DNA from: Streptomyces lincolnensis
GTDB lineage: Bacteria; Actinomycetota; Actinomycetes; Streptomycetales; Streptomycetaceae
Direction of reading: 5' to 3'
DNA length: 64,000 nt
NCBI RefSeq assembly: GCF_001685355.1
Contig: NZ_CP016438.1
Location: 1,674,001 to 1,738,000 of the forward strand
Of the stretch, positions 55,086-63,945 are shown in pieces (position 1 is the first letter of the stretch; every line of letters begins with the position of its first letter). The notes below the pieces were generated by a model. That model was not told the origin of the DNA and searched no databases. It saw only the letters and a list, made by a program, of their open reading frames with translations. Both the position numbers and the translations under genes were made by a program.

Positions 55086-55407
55086 AAGACGCCGCATGCC
55101 TCCCTCACCCGCACGACAGTGAAGAGCCGAGCCGCCCGCACCCGTTGACGGACACTCACACCGCGGCGAGCCGCGACAATCTCGGAGGTCAGGGCCGGCC
55201 AGCGGCATCGTGGGAACCACCGGGGAGGTCCCGGAGGTGAGGGCGACGCCTCCGGCAAACAGTGACAGGAATGTGAGACACGATCCCCCACAAGGAGCAA
55301 AATAGCGCCTCTGACCTGGGCATTTAACTTGATCACTAGGATCCGCCCCCATCCTAACGTCACGTACATCCTGTACATTTTTTACAGACGCCGAAGGAGG
55401 GGTACCC
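55086..55407. other. Boundary region upstream of clpP
   Basis: 322 bases without a gene. The last 100 bases are AT-richer and contain a palindrome GTACA-TCC-TGTAC (55364-55376) followed by ATTTTTTACAG, 32 bases before clpP; likely promoter or operator region. Confidence 0.5.
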
Positions 55408-56043
55408 ATGACCCGACCGTCCGCCCGCTACGTCCTGCCCGAGTTCACCGAGCGCACCAGCTACGGGACCAAGTCGATGGACCCGTACTCGAAGCTGCTG
55501 GAGGAGCGGATCGTCTTCCTCGGGACGCCGATCGACGACACCTCGGCGAACGATGTGATGGCCCAGTTCATGTACCTCGAGTACCAGGACCCGGACCGGG
55601 ACATCTCGCTGTACATCAACTCCCCCGGCGGCTCGTTCAGCGCGATGTCGGCGATCTACGACACGATGCGGTACGTCCGCTGCGACGTGGAGACGACCTG
55701 TCTGGGGCAGGCGGGCTCGTCGGCCGCGGTGCTGCTCGCGGCGGGCACGCCCGGCAAGCGGAACCTGCTGCCCGGCGCACGCGTGGTGATCCACCAGCCC
55801 GCGCTGGCCGACCCGGTACAGGGGCAGGCCAGCGATCTGGCCATCCAGGCCGCGGAGTTGACGAGGGTGCGGACCCTCCTGGAGGAGATGCTCGTCCGGC
55901 ACACCGGCCGGAGCCGGGAGCAAGTGACCGCGGACATCGAGCGGGACAAGATCCTGGACGCCCCGGGCGCTCTGGAGTACGGGCTCGCGGACCGGATCAT
56001 CCCGAGCCGCAAGACGTCGCACACCGCGCCCGGCGCGAGGTGA
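55408..56043 (+). CDS. clpP: ATP-dependent Clp protease proteolytic subunit
   Basis: 211 residues. [18 protein letters not shown], nucleophile Ser in [21 protein letters not shown], catalytic His in ARVVIHQPA and Asp in IERDKIL, all as in ClpP serine peptidases that form barrels with ClpX/ClpC. GQAGSSAA instead of GQAASMG is seen in the second type of actinobacterial ClpP. It is not paired with another clpP here, so it is one of the extra Streptomyces copies; I do not assign its number. ATG 55408 has GAAGGAGG. A small gene follows 7 bases on. Confidence 0.92.
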   Translation: MTRPSARYVLPEFTERTSYGTKSMDPYSKLLEERIVFLGTPIDDTSANDVMAQFMYLEYQDPDRDISLYINSPGGSFSAMSAIYDTMRYVRCDVETTCLGQAGSSAAVLLAAGTPGKRNLLPGARVVIHQPALADPVQGQASDLAIQAAELTRVRTLLEEMLVRHTGRSREQVTADIERDKILDAPGALEYGLADRIIPSRKTSHTAPGAR

Positions 56044-56050
56044 GCCGCCG

Positions 56051-56356
56051 ATGCTGCCCGATCTGCCGCCGCTGCCCGCCCTCACTCACGCCGAGGGCGA
56101 ACTGATCGACCGTTACCTCGACGTGGTCGACCTGCTCGGGCGGATCAACCCGGGCCGGCACGTCGACACCTACGGCGGACTGCGCGCCGCCCAGGCACTG
56201 GTGGGCAAGGCCACCGCACTGCGTGACGCGCTGGAACTGATGCACCGTCGGGGCGAGACCGAGCTGCATGCCGACACGCTGGCGCGTGCGCTGCGTGTCC
56301 TGGACGGGGAGCGCCGCACGGCTCGCGTCATCGTGCCGCCGCGCTCCGACACTTGA
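56051..56356 (+). CDS. Small protein of unknown function linked to clpP
   Basis: 101 residues, mostly helical (THAEGELIDRYLDVVDLLGR, GGLRAAQALVGKATALRDAL, HADTLARALRVLDGERRTAR). I do not recognise a family. No signal or membrane helix. It starts 7 bases after clpP and precedes a strong terminator, so it is in the same operon and may act with the protease. Confidence 0.7.
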   Translation: MLPDLPPLPALTHAEGELIDRYLDVVDLLGRINPGRHVDTYGGLRAAQALVGKATALRDALELMHRRGETELHADTLARALRVLDGERRTARVIVPPRSDT

Positions 56357-56367
56357 CGCACCCCCAG

Positions 56368-56410
56368 CCGGTCCGGACGCCGGGCCCGCGAGGCGCGACG
56401 TCCGGACCGG
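56368..56410 (+). terminator. Terminator of the clpP operon
   Basis: CCGGTCCGGACG pairs perfectly with CGTCCGGACCGG (12 bp, 19-base loop), 12 bases after the stop. Confidence 0.85.
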
Positions 56411-56704
56411 GGTTCAAACGGACCAGATGGCGTACCCCCGTTCGGAGTAGCCGCGTCTCCTTTTTCCGGCCCGAAAAGCTTGCGCAACGCGCGTAGGCCG
56501 AGGACGGAATGTGGCGTTCCTGTGCTGGTCCGGGCGCACTCGGGGTCCTCGACACCCCTTCGAACACAGGAGTGTCCACCCGAACGGGTGAGTGGTGAGT
56601 AACAACACAAACCACCGGTTCCATTGGGATTTTCGGACATCGGTGAGCCAAGATCCCTGTCTGACGACAAGCCCCCGCCGCAGCGGCGGGGCGATCCGGG
56701 TGGA

Positions 56705-56892
56705 CGCCGAGTCCTGCCGCCGCCCGGATGACCGGTCGACAGAAGTGGATCGGCAGGAGTGGAGGACCCAGGCACGACGGGTCGCCGGAACGGTCACGCC
56801 ATGACCGGGTCGAGCAGCCCTTGGGGTGAAGCCGCGTCAGCGGCCGGGCAACTTCGCCAGCCCGAATCCGACAGGTCATCCTTCACAGGCGG
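56705..56892 (+). ncRNA. ydaO/yuaA cyclic-di-AMP riboswitch
   Basis: Conserved blocks appear in order: CGCCGAGTCCTGCC pairing with GGCAGGAGT, then GGAGGACCCA (like GGGGGACCCA of B. subtilis ydaO), CTTGGGGTGAAGCC, and AGCCCGAATCCGACAGGTCATCC ending in ...CAGGCG, 18 bases before the start codon of an NlpC/P60 hydrolase. In actinobacteria this class sits in front of cell-wall hydrolases such as rpfA and NlpC/P60 genes and turns expression off when c-di-AMP binds. Block recognition is from memory. Confidence 0.88.
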
Positions 56893-56909
56893 CTGACGAA
56901 GGGTTGCGC

Positions 56910-57383
56910 ATGACTGCGCTCAATCGTGTCCCGTCGCTCATGGTCCGGGCCGGTACGGCCTCGGCATTCGCCATCGCCGCCGTAGGCGGCTCGGTCGTGG
57001 TCCCCGGTGTCGCATCCGACGCCGCGGCCGCCACACCGGCGACGAAGGCACTTCAGGTCGCGGCTTCCAAGAAGGGATCCCCCTACAAGTACGGCGCCGT
57101 CGGGCCGAAGAGGTTCGACTGCTCAGGGCTGACGCTGTACTCGTTCAAGAAGGCGGGCAAGAAGCTGCCCCGCACGGCCGCCCAGCAGTACAACAAGACG
57201 CGCCACATCTCCTCCAAGAGCCGCAAGGCAGGAGACCTGGTGTTCTTCCACTCGGGCTCGAACGTGTACCACGTCGGCATCTACGCCGGAAAGGGGAAGA
57301 TCTGGCACTCCCCGAAGACCGGGGACGTCGTCAGGCTTCAGAAGATCTGGACCAAGAGCGTCTGGTACGGCCGGGTCAAGTAG
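56910..57383 (+). CDS. Secreted NlpC/P60 cell-wall hydrolase
   Basis: 157 residues. A signal peptide (VRAGTASAFAIAAVGGSVVV, cleavage near ASDAAAA) is followed directly by an NlpC/P60 domain: catalytic Cys in RFDCSGLTLYSF, His in VYHVGIYAGKG and third residue His in IWHSPKTGD. It should cut peptidoglycan stem peptides outside the cell. It lacks LysM or other binding modules and is short for the family. Expression is governed by the upstream c-di-AMP riboswitch; a strong terminator follows. ATG 56910 is chosen because it gives the signal peptide. Confidence 0.93.
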   Translation: MTALNRVPSLMVRAGTASAFAIAAVGGSVVVPGVASDAAAATPATKALQVAASKKGSPYKYGAVGPKRFDCSGLTLYSFKKAGKKLPRTAAQQYNKTRHISSKSRKAGDLVFFHSGSNVYHVGIYAGKGKIWHSPKTGDVVRLQKIWTKSVWYGRVK

Positions 57384-57395
57384 TGCCCCTCCCGA

Positions 57396-57429
57396 GCGGG
57401 CGGCGGCGCCCTGATCCGCCGCCGCCCGC
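57396..57429 (+). terminator. Terminator after the NlpC/P60 gene
   Basis: GCGGGCGGCGGCG pairs perfectly with CGCCGCCGCCCGC (13 bp, 8-base loop), with further pairing outside, 13 bases after the stop. Confidence 0.88.
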
Positions 57430-57479
57430 TCCGGGAGCCCCAGCGCGTGACACGGGCTCGGATGGTTACTCGTTCATGT

Positions 57480-58046
57480 ATGGCCGACCACCGTCCCTGC
57501 ACCGCACGCAACGAGACACCGCTGGAGCGCGCCGACCGCAACTTCGGCGAACTGCTCCAGGAACTGCGCGTCACCCAGACCGGGGTGCAGATCCTCTTCG
57601 CGTTCCTGCTGTCCCTGGCCTTCACCCAGCGTTTCCCTGACCTGGACACGGTCCAGCGTGCCACCTACGTGACGACGCTGCTGCTCTCGGTTCTCGCGGC
57701 GGCCCTCTTCACGGCGCCCGCCGCCCTGCACCGCTTCCTCTTCCAGCAGGGCGCCAAGCCTCGCATCGTGCAGGTCTCCTCACGGCTCGCCTCCTTCGGC
57801 ATGGCGGTCCTGGTCCTGGCGTTCACCGGGTCGGTGATGCTCGTGGTCGACGTGACGATCGGCCGGACCGGTGGACTCGCGGCGGGCGCGGCGACCCTGT
57901 GCGTCTGTCTCGGACTGTGGTGGCTGCTCCCCCGGCTGGTGCGGCGGGCCGACCGCACCCAGACCCCGCACCGGATGACGATCAGGCAGCCCACAGCGGT
58001 TCGAGGAGGAGTACCGCACCGAGAACTGTCAGCGCGCCGCCGGTGA
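57480..58046 (+). CDS. Four-helix membrane protein (DUF6328-like)
   Basis: 188 residues. ETPLERADRNFGELLQELRV then QTGVQILFAFLLSLAFTQRF, followed by three more helices (TLLLSVLAAALFTAPAALH, GMAVLVLAFTGSVMLVVDV, LAAGAATLCVCLGLWWLLP). I associate this with DUF6328; function unknown. No good ribosome site is seen; ATG 57480 is a guess, with 57462 and a GTG at 57447 as alternatives. Its last 65 bases overlap the 3' end of the convergent LysE gene. Confidence 0.75.
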   Translation: MADHRPCTARNETPLERADRNFGELLQELRVTQTGVQILFAFLLSLAFTQRFPDLDTVQRATYVTTLLLSVLAAALFTAPAALHRFLFQQGAKPRIVQVSSRLASFGMAVLVLAFTGSVMLVVDVTIGRTGGLAAGAATLCVCLGLWWLLPRLVRRADRTQTPHRMTIRQPTAVRGGVPHRELSARRR

Positions 58047-58602
58047 CCCCCTCCACCGCTCGCGCGGCACGCGGCCTGCGCAGCCACCGGCCGAGCCGGT
58101 CGACCAGCACGGCCACCGCCGGGAACCACACCAGGGCGAGCGCGACGACGATCAGCGCGAGCACCAGCGTCCTCGGCAACGCCGGCGCACCGGCGGGCAC
58201 GAACTGCGGCATCAGGCTGAGGAACGTGATGGGCGCCTTCGGGTTCAGCGCGTTGGTGACGAACCCCTGCCGCAACGGCCGGGCGGCCGGCTCCGCGTCC
58301 TCGGCCGTCACCCCGCGCGGCCTGCGCAGGCCCGCCAGCGTGCGGGCGCCCAGGTACAGCACATAGGCGCCGCCCGCCAGTTGCAGCGCCCGGAACAGCG
58401 CCGGTACGGCGGTCAGCACCGCGGCGACCCCGGCCACCGCGAGCGCGGTGTGCAGGAGCAGTCCGGCGGTGATGCCGAGCGCGCAAACGACCCCGGCCCG
58501 GCGGGAGACCAGGGCGTTGCGCACGACGACGGTGAAGTCGGCCCCGGGCATGGCGACCATGCCGGCGGCGACCCCGGTGAAGGCGAGGAGCTGTCCGTCC
58601 AT
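57982..58602 (-). CDS. LysE family amino-acid exporter
   Basis: 206 residues with six helices. AGMVAMPGADFTVVVRNALV at the N-terminus (MPGPD-like motif), GAYVLYLGARTLAGL, and ALNPKAPITFLSLMPQFV are typical of LysE/RhtB exporters, which expel amino acids with proton exchange. Divergent from a LysR regulator (start 58697), a common arrangement for inducible exporters. ATG 58602 is used; an in-frame extension to 58755 would overlap the LysR gene. Converges on, and overlaps, the DUF6328-like gene. Confidence 0.9.
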   Translation of the reverse strand: MDGQLLAFTGVAAGMVAMPGADFTVVVRNALVSRRAGVVCALGITAGLLLHTALAVAGVAAVLTAVPALFRALQLAGGAYVLYLGARTLAGLRRPRGVTAEDAEPAARPLRQGFVTNALNPKAPITFLSLMPQFVPAGAPALPRTLVLALIVVALALVWFPAVAVLVDRLGRWLRRPRAARAVEGVTGGALTVLGAVLLLEPLWAA

Positions 58603-58662
58603 GCGGCCAGCCTGCCGTGGGTGGGCCGTCAGCAGGTATTTCGGATCTTCTCGGCTAGCCTT

Positions 58663-58673
58663 AAGCATTGCTT
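58663..58673. promoter_or_regulatory. Short dyad in the LysE/LysR intergenic region
   Basis: AAGC-ATT-GCTT lies 24 bases before the LysR start in the only AT-richer part of the 94-base divergent region; candidate LysR binding half-site. Confidence 0.3.
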
Positions 58674-58696
58674 TGGGCTGATGCGGAGGAACCGGT

Positions 58697-59611
58697 ATGT
58701 ACGACCCCGTCCGGCTGGCCGCGCTCGTCGCGGTCGCGGAGGCCGGCTCGATCACCCGGGCCGCCGGGCGGCTGGGCTACACCCCGCCCGCGCTCTCCCA
58801 GCAACTGGCCAAGCTGGAGCGGGAGGCGGGCACGGCGCTGCTCGTCCGGCACCACCGCGGGGCCCGGCTGACGGGTGCGGGCGAGGTGCTGGTGGCACGG
58901 GCCCGCCGGGTGCTCGACGAGCTGGAGCGGGCACGGCACGAACTCGCCCGGCTGACCGGTCTGTCGGGCGGCACGCTCCGGTTGGGCACCTTCCAGACGG
59001 CGGGCATCCATCTGCTGCCGCCGGTGCTCAGCGCGTTCCGCCGGGAGCATCCGGACGTGGAGCTGTCGGTCACGGACTACGAACCGCCGGCCGGGGTCGC
59101 GGCGGTGGCGGCCGGGGAGATCGATCTGGCGCTGACGCACACCTACCAGCCGGCCCCGGCGGTACCGCTGCCGTCCTCCGTCGGCGCGGAGCCCGTCCTG
59201 GTCGAGGAACTGGTCCTGGTGACCGCTCCCGGTCACGCCCTCACCAGCGGCACCTCGCGGCTGCCTCTGGCGGACCTCGCGGGCCAGCCGCTGATCAGCA
59301 TGGCACCGGGCCATCCCGCCCGGCAGGGCGTGGAGGCGGCGCTCGCCCGGGCCGGGGCCACGCCCTCGGTGCTGGTGGCGACTCCGGGGTACGTCCTGGT
59401 CTGCGCGCTGGTCAGCGCGGGGCTCGGCGTCGGGGTGGTCCCCGAGATGGTGGCCCGGACGGCGGCCACCCCGGTCGGGGTGCGGCTGCTGGAGCCGGGA
59501 GAGCTGCGCCGTACGATCTCGGTCGTCCACCGGACCGACGGGACGGCACCGGCCGCGGACGCCTTCCGGGCACTGCTGCGCGGCGCGTTCGGCCGGGCGC
59601 GGCACACCTGA
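58697..59611 (+). CDS. LysR family transcriptional regulator
   Basis: 304 residues. N-terminal helix-turn-helix RLAALVAVAEAGSITRAAGRLGYTPPALSQQLAKLE and a two-lobed ligand domain (LRLGTFQTAGIHLLPPVLSA, LVTAPGHALTSG). It is probably the regulator of the divergent lysE-type exporter gene, sensing its substrate amino acid. ATG 58697 with GGAGGAA upstream. Confidence 0.93.
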   Translation: MYDPVRLAALVAVAEAGSITRAAGRLGYTPPALSQQLAKLEREAGTALLVRHHRGARLTGAGEVLVARARRVLDELERARHELARLTGLSGGTLRLGTFQTAGIHLLPPVLSAFRREHPDVELSVTDYEPPAGVAAVAAGEIDLALTHTYQPAPAVPLPSSVGAEPVLVEELVLVTAPGHALTSGTSRLPLADLAGQPLISMAPGHPARQGVEAALARAGATPSVLVATPGYVLVCALVSAGLGVGVVPEMVARTAATPVGVRLLEPGELRRTISVVHRTDGTAPAADAFRALLRGAFGRARHT

Positions 59612-59633
59612 TCGCGGGGCCGCGGGTGGGGGA

Positions 59634-60092
59634 CTAGGGCTCCTGCTGTCCTGCCGCAGGCACCGGCTGGGCCGGCACGGTCCACGGCAGTTCGATGGCG
59701 ACGGTCTTGCCGCCCTCGCGGGTGGGCCTGACTCTCAGTTTGCCGCCGCACTCGGCGGTCAGCCAGCGGATGATCACCATGCCCCGGCCGTTGTCCTGCT
59801 GGACGGCGGCGGGCAGCCGCTTCGGGAACCGCGGGTGGCTGTCGGTGACGCCGATGCGCAGCTGCTCGTCACGGTCGAGTTCGATGTCCACCGTGAAGGT
59901 GGGTGACTGCCCGAACGTGTGCTGTACGGCGTTGGTGGCGAGTTCGGAGACGATCAGGCGGATGGTGTCGGTGACTTCGGCCCCCGGTGGCAGTCCCCAC
60001 TCCGCCAGGGTGGTGACCACGTACTCGCGGGCCGCGGAGACCGAGGCGGGCTCGCTCGGCAGAGTGACGGATGCTTCCAGATGGTCTGCCAT
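59634..60092 (-). CDS. ATP-binding anti-sigma-factor-like protein (RsbW-type HATPase)
   Basis: 152 residues. A single HATPase domain: LIVSELATNAVQHTF (N box), GVTDSHPRFPKR, NGRGMVIIRWLTAECGG (G box). Such short Streptomyces ATPases are related to RsbW/SpoIIAB kinases and are often found beside WhiJ-type regulator and DUF397 genes, as here, where the regulator is divergent. The three are thought to work as one small signalling unit in development, but partners are unknown. ATG 60092. Confidence 0.88.
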   Translation of the reverse strand: MADHLEASVTLPSEPASVSAAREYVVTTLAEWGLPPGAEVTDTIRLIVSELATNAVQHTFGQSPTFTVDIELDRDEQLRIGVTDSHPRFPKRLPAAVQQDNGRGMVIIRWLTAECGGKLRVRPTREGGKTVAIELPWTVPAQPVPAAGQQEP

Positions 60093-60218
60093 GGCGACGT
60101 CGTCCCTTTCCCACGGGACCGCGGTCCGACACGGAGCGGATGGTTCGAGTACGGTCCCGGACTGGTGCTTCATCGCCAGACTGCCATTACCAAGGCGGTC
60201 ACGGGTGGCGATCCACCA

Positions 60219-60234
60219 AGATATGCATATATCT
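60219..60234. promoter_or_regulatory. Near-palindrome upstream of the WhiJ-type regulator
   Basis: AGATAT-GCAT-ATATCT lies 72 bases before the regulator start in an otherwise GC-rich divergent region; candidate operator. Confidence 0.45.
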
Positions 60235-60305
60235 GTCGCTCGAAGCGGTGAACTCTGCGACCTCAGACCGTATTTGGGCACCCCGGTTGGAGTAAGGAGG
60301 AGCCC

Positions 60306-61166
60306 ATGCAGCACGGTCCCGCGGTGCGCCGCCGAAAGCTGGGCGCCGAACTGCGCGCCCTGCGCGCCGGTGCGGGCCTCACCAGTGGTGAGGCCGCCCG
60401 TCTGGTGGGCTGGCACCAGTCGAAGGTGAGCCGGATCGAGACCGGCGCGAGCGGCGTGAAACCGGCCGATGTGCGGTTACTCCTCGACGCGTACGGTGTG
60501 ACGGACTCCCAACTACGGGAGTTGCTCCTGGTGTTGGCGGGGTCCGACGAGGGTGGCGGCCGGCACCACTGGTGGCACGCGTATCGCGGTGTGCTGCCGC
60601 CGACCTACCGGGATTTCATCAGTCTGGAGTCCCAGGCGAGTGCCATGAGCACCTTGGAGACCTCGGTGGTGCCCGGGCTGCTCCAGACCCCCGAGTACGC
60701 CCGGGCGGTGACCAAGGCGGCGGTGGACGGGCTGGACGACGAGCGTCTGCACACCCTGGTCGAAGTGCGGCTGGCCAGGCAGGACGTGCTCCGGGCGCAT
60801 CCGCCGCTGGCGCTCAGCGCGGTGCTGGACGAGGCCGTGCTCAGACGCGAGGTCGGCGGTCCCGAGGTGATGGCGCGCCAGTTGGAACGGTTGATCGAGG
60901 CGGCGCGACTGCCCCAAGTGCGGCTCCAGGTACTGCCGTTCTCCGCGGGAGAGCACATCGGCATTACCGGCCCTTTCGTTATCTTCTCATTTTCGAGCAC
61001 ATCTGATCTGGATGTGGTTGTTCTCGACCACTTGACGAGTAGCCTCTACCTCGAACGGAAAGAAGACCTCCAGGCCTACACGGAGGCCTTCAACGCCCTT
61101 CAGATGCACGCCCTTTCGCCCGAGGACTCGTTGGATTACATCGCCGGTTTAGGTGACGGCGTGTAA
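60306..61166 (+). CDS. XRE/WhiJ-type helix-turn-helix regulator with DUF5753
   Basis: 286 residues. Residues about 10-70 are a Cro/C1 helix-turn-helix (LTSGEAARLVGWHQSKVSRIETG) and the remainder is the DUF5753 domain (LESQASAMSTLETSVVPGLLQTPEYARAV, VLDEAVLRREVGGPEVMARQL, LPFSAGEHIGITGPFVI), the Streptomyces WhiJ architecture. Followed 9 bases on by a DUF397 gene and divergent from an RsbW-like ATPase. WhiJ-type proteins repress sporulation genes in partnership with their DUF397 protein. ATG 60306 with TAAGGAGG. Confidence 0.93.
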   Translation: MQHGPAVRRRKLGAELRALRAGAGLTSGEAARLVGWHQSKVSRIETGASGVKPADVRLLLDAYGVTDSQLRELLLVLAGSDEGGGRHHWWHAYRGVLPPTYRDFISLESQASAMSTLETSVVPGLLQTPEYARAVTKAAVDGLDDERLHTLVEVRLARQDVLRAHPPLALSAVLDEAVLRREVGGPEVMARQLERLIEAARLPQVRLQVLPFSAGEHIGITGPFVIFSFSSTSDLDVVVLDHLTSSLYLERKEDLQAYTEAFNALQMHALSPEDSLDYIAGLGDGV

Positions 61167-61175
61167 GGAGGCACC

Positions 61176-61403
61176 ATGTCAGCTCTGCCTCGGCACGTAC
61201 CTTCCAGCAACGACCTGCACGACGTGCGGTGGCTGCGCAGCAGCTACAGCACGGGAGCCAACAACTGCGTCGAGACGGCACGACCGAGCGGCGGCCCCTG
61301 GGCCGGTCTGCTCGCCGTGCGCGACTCCAAGGACCCGGCCGGACCCGCGCTGCTCTTCTCCCCCGGGAGCTGGGCGGGATTCACCACCGCGTTCCGGTCC
61401 TGA
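61176..61403 (+). CDS. DUF397 domain protein
   Basis: 75 residues covering one DUF397 domain: VRWLRSSYSTGANNCVETAR, VRDSKDPAGPALLFSPGSW, FTTAFR. Such small proteins are partners of WhiJ-type regulators; the ATG at 61176 has TAAGGAGG, and the gene follows the regulator by 9 bases. The molecular role is not firmly known. Confidence 0.93.
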   Translation: MSALPRHVPSSNDLHDVRWLRSSYSTGANNCVETARPSGGPWAGLLAVRDSKDPAGPALLFSPGSWAGFTTAFRS

Positions 61404-61453
61404 CCTGTCCGCTCAGCCCAGCAGGGTGCGGCGCACGGCCGTGTCACGCCGAC

Positions 61454-62581
61454 TCATGGTCGCGTCTCGCCGATCACCCGTACAGCGTGTTCGATCTGCC
61501 CCTCGGAGAGGTCCGCGCGGGCGGTCAGCCTCAGCCGTGAGATGCCGTCGGGGACGGAAGGAGGACGGAAGCAGCCCACGGCCAGCCCGGCCGCACGGCA
61601 CTCGGCCGCCCATCGCACGGCCCCCTCCGGGGACGGCGCGCGCACGGAGACCACCGCGGCATGAGGACGTACCGCCTCGTGACCCGCGGCGGTCAGGCGT
61701 GCGTGGAGTTCGCGCGCCACCGTGCGGGCCCGCGCCGCCCGCTCCGGCTCGCGGCGCAGCAACCGCAGGGCCGCCAGGGCCGAGCCCGCCGCCGCCGGAG
61801 CCAGACCCGTGTCGAAGATGAACGTCCGGGCCACGTTGACCAGGTGGTCGATCACCCGGGCGGGGCCGAGGACGGCACCGCCCTGGCTGCCCAGCGACTT
61901 GGACAGCGTGACCGTGACGACGACGTCGTCGGCGCCCGCGAGCCCCGCGGCGTGCGGGGCGCCGCGGCCGCCGTCGCCGAGGACGCCCAGACCGTGCGCG
62001 TCGTCGAGCACCAGACCCGCGCCGCGTTCCCGGCACGCCTCGGCGTGGGCCGCGAGCGGGGCCGCGTCGCCGTCGACCGAGAAGACCGTGTCGGACACCA
62101 GGACGGCGGGCCCGTCATGGGTCCGCAGCGCCTTGCGCACGGCTTCCGGATCGGCGTGCCCGACGACCTGTGTCTCACCCCGGGCCAGTCGGCAGCCGTC
62201 GATCAGCGAGGCGTGGTTGCCCGCGTCGGAGACGATCAGCGAGCCGTGCGGGGCCAGCGCGGTGACCGCGGCCAGGTTCGCCGCGTAGCCCGACGACAGG
62301 ACGAGCGCCGCCTCGAAGCCGCAGAAGTCTGCCAGCTCGCCTTCCAGCTCGGCGTGGAGTTCGGTGCTGCCGGTGACGAGCCGGGACCCGGTCGCGCCCC
62401 CGCCCCAGGTCCGGGCGGCCCGCGCCGCGCCCTCGGTGACCTCGGGGTGCCGGGACAGACCCAGGTAGTCGTTGCTCGCCAGATCGAGGAGCGGCGAGTC
62501 CGCGGGACGCGGACGCAGGGCCCGTACGAGTCCGGCGCGACGGCGCGATTCCGCCTCCTCGTCGATCCAGCCGAACGCCAT
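61454..62581 (-). CDS. bioF: 8-amino-7-oxononanoate synthase
   Basis: 375 residues, alpha-oxoamine synthase family. [71 protein letters not shown] and the PLP Lys in [16 protein letters not shown]. It condenses pimeloyl-ACP or -CoA with alanine, the first step of biotin ring assembly. It is divergent from bioB-bioA with a 158-base intergenic region, so the pathway is run from a shared regulatory region. ATG 62581. Confidence 0.94.
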   Translation of the reverse strand: MAFGWIDEEAESRRRAGLVRALRPRPADSPLLDLASNDYLGLSRHPEVTEGAARAARTWGGGATGSRLVTGSTELHAELEGELADFCGFEAALVLSSGYAANLAAVTALAPHGSLIVSDAGNHASLIDGCRLARGETQVVGHADPEAVRKALRTHDGPAVLVSDTVFSVDGDAAPLAAHAEACRERGAGLVLDDAHGLGVLGDGGRGAPHAAGLAGADDVVVTVTLSKSLGSQGGAVLGPARVIDHLVNVARTFIFDTGLAPAAAGSALAALRLLRREPERAARARTVARELHARLTAAGHEAVRPHAAVVSVRAPSPEGAVRWAAECRAAGLAVGCFRPPSVPDGISRLRLTARADLSEGQIEHAVRVIGETRP

Positions 62582-62653
62582 CGCTCCTCCAGGGCTTGCA
62601 CACGGTTTTTGTAGGCAGCGCACAGACACTAGTCGCCCGACCACGAACCCACG

Positions 62654-62671
62654 GTGTGGTGATACCCACAC
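62654..62671. promoter_or_regulatory. Inverted repeat between bioF and bioB
   Basis: GTGTGG-TGATAC-CCACAC in the divergent region; a possible operator for a biotin regulator. I do not recognise it as a known BioQ or BirA site. Confidence 0.4.
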
Positions 62672-62739
62672 GTCGAAGCGCCTCTCTTGTACGAACTCTC
62701 CTTGGCCCCGGGTGGCTCCTTAGGACAGGATCGGCTCTC

Positions 62740-63945
62740 ATGGACCTGCTGAACACGCTGGTGGACAAGGGGCTTCGGCGCGAGCTGCCGAGCCGCGAGG
62801 AGGCGCTGGCCGTCCTCGCCACTTCCGACGACGACCTGCTCGATGTGGTGGCCGCGGCCGGCAAGGTGCGCCGGCACTGGTTCGGCCGACGGGTGAAACT
62901 CAACTACCTCGTCAACCTCAAGTCGGGCCTGTGCCCGGAGGACTGCTCCTATTGTTCGCAGCGGCTCGGATCCACCACCGGCATCCTGAAGTACACCTGG
63001 CTCAAGCCCGACGAGGCCTCGAAGGCGGCCGCGGCCGGTTTGGCGGGAGGTGCCAAGCGGGTCTGTCTGGTGGCGTCCGGGCGGGGCCCGACCGACCGGG
63101 ACGTGGACCGGGTCGCGGGCACCATCAAGGCGATCAAGGAGCAGAACGAGGGCGTCGAGGTGTGCGCCTGTCTCGGGCTGCTCTCCGACGGCCAGGCGGA
63201 GCGGCTGCGTGAGGCGGGCGCGGACGCCTACAACCACAACCTGAACACGTCCGAGGGCACCTACGGCGAGATCACCACCACGCACACCTACGCCGATCGC
63301 GTCGACACCGTGAACAAGGCGCACGCGGCCGGTCTGTCCGCCTGTTCCGGGCTGATCGCGGGCATGGGCGAGAGCGACGAGGACCTGGTCGACGTCGTGT
63401 ACTCGCTGCGCGAGCTGGACCCGGACTCGGTTCCGGTCAACTTCCTGATCCCGGTCGAGGGCACCCCGCTGGCCAAGGAGTGGAACCTCACCCCGCAGCG
63501 CTGCCTGCGGATCCTGGCGATGGTGCGGTTCGTCTGCCCGGACGTGGAGGTGCGGATCGCGGGCGGCCGGGAGGTCCATCTGCGCACCATGCAGCCCCTC
63601 GCCCTGCACCTGGCCAACTCGATCTTCCTCGGCGACTACCTCACCACCGAGGGCCAGGCGGGCAGGGCCGACCTGGAGATGATCGCGGACGCCGGCTTCG
63701 AGGTGGAGGACACCGGCCAGGTGACGCTTCCCGAGCACCGGGCGAACGCGGGCGGGGGCGGCTGCGGCTCCCACGCCGAGGCCGGCTGCGGCTCCCACGA
63801 GAGCGCGGGGTGCGGATCCCCCGAGAGCGCCGGTGTCTGCGGTTCCGCCCCCGCCGCCTCGACGGCCCCGGCCGGCGAGCCCCGCACCGACCTCGTCGCC
63901 GTCCGCCGCCGTGGCGCCGGAACGGACCTCGCGCCCAATGCCTGA
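62740..63945 (+). CDS. bioB: Biotin synthase with Cys/His-rich C-terminal tail
   Basis: 401 residues. The radical-SAM cluster motif [41 protein letters not shown] and the Arg ligand region [12 protein letters not shown] are all BioB. It inserts sulfur into dethiobiotin using two Fe-S clusters. Residues about 342-401 are an added low-complexity tail with a repeated [12 protein letters not shown] unit ([19 protein letters not shown]), holding five Cys and two His, absent from E. coli BioB. Its bases overlap the bioA start by 8. ATG 62740. Confidence 0.95.
   Translation: MDLLNTLVDKGLRRELPSREEALAVLATSDDDLLDVVAAAGKVRRHWFGRRVKLNYLVNLKSGLCPEDCSYCSQRLGSTTGILKYTWLKPDEASKAAAAGLAGGAKRVCLVASGRGPTDRDVDRVAGTIKAIKEQNEGVEVCACLGLLSDGQAERLREAGADAYNHNLNTSEGTYGEITTTHTYADRVDTVNKAHAAGLSACSGLIAGMGESDEDLVDVVYSLRELDPDSVPVNFLIPVEGTPLAKEWNLTPQRCLRILAMVRFVCPDVEVRIAGGREVHLRTMQPLALHLANSIFLGDYLTTEGQAGRADLEMIADAGFEVEDTGQVTLPEHRANAGGGGCGSHAEAGCGSHESAGCGSPESAGVCGSAPAASTAPAGEPRTDLVAVRRRGAGTDLAPNA

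Noticed and set aside
54206..55378. 390-codon minus-strand frame at the island edge
   Set aside because: Shadow of the solute-binding and permease pseudogenes on the plus strand.
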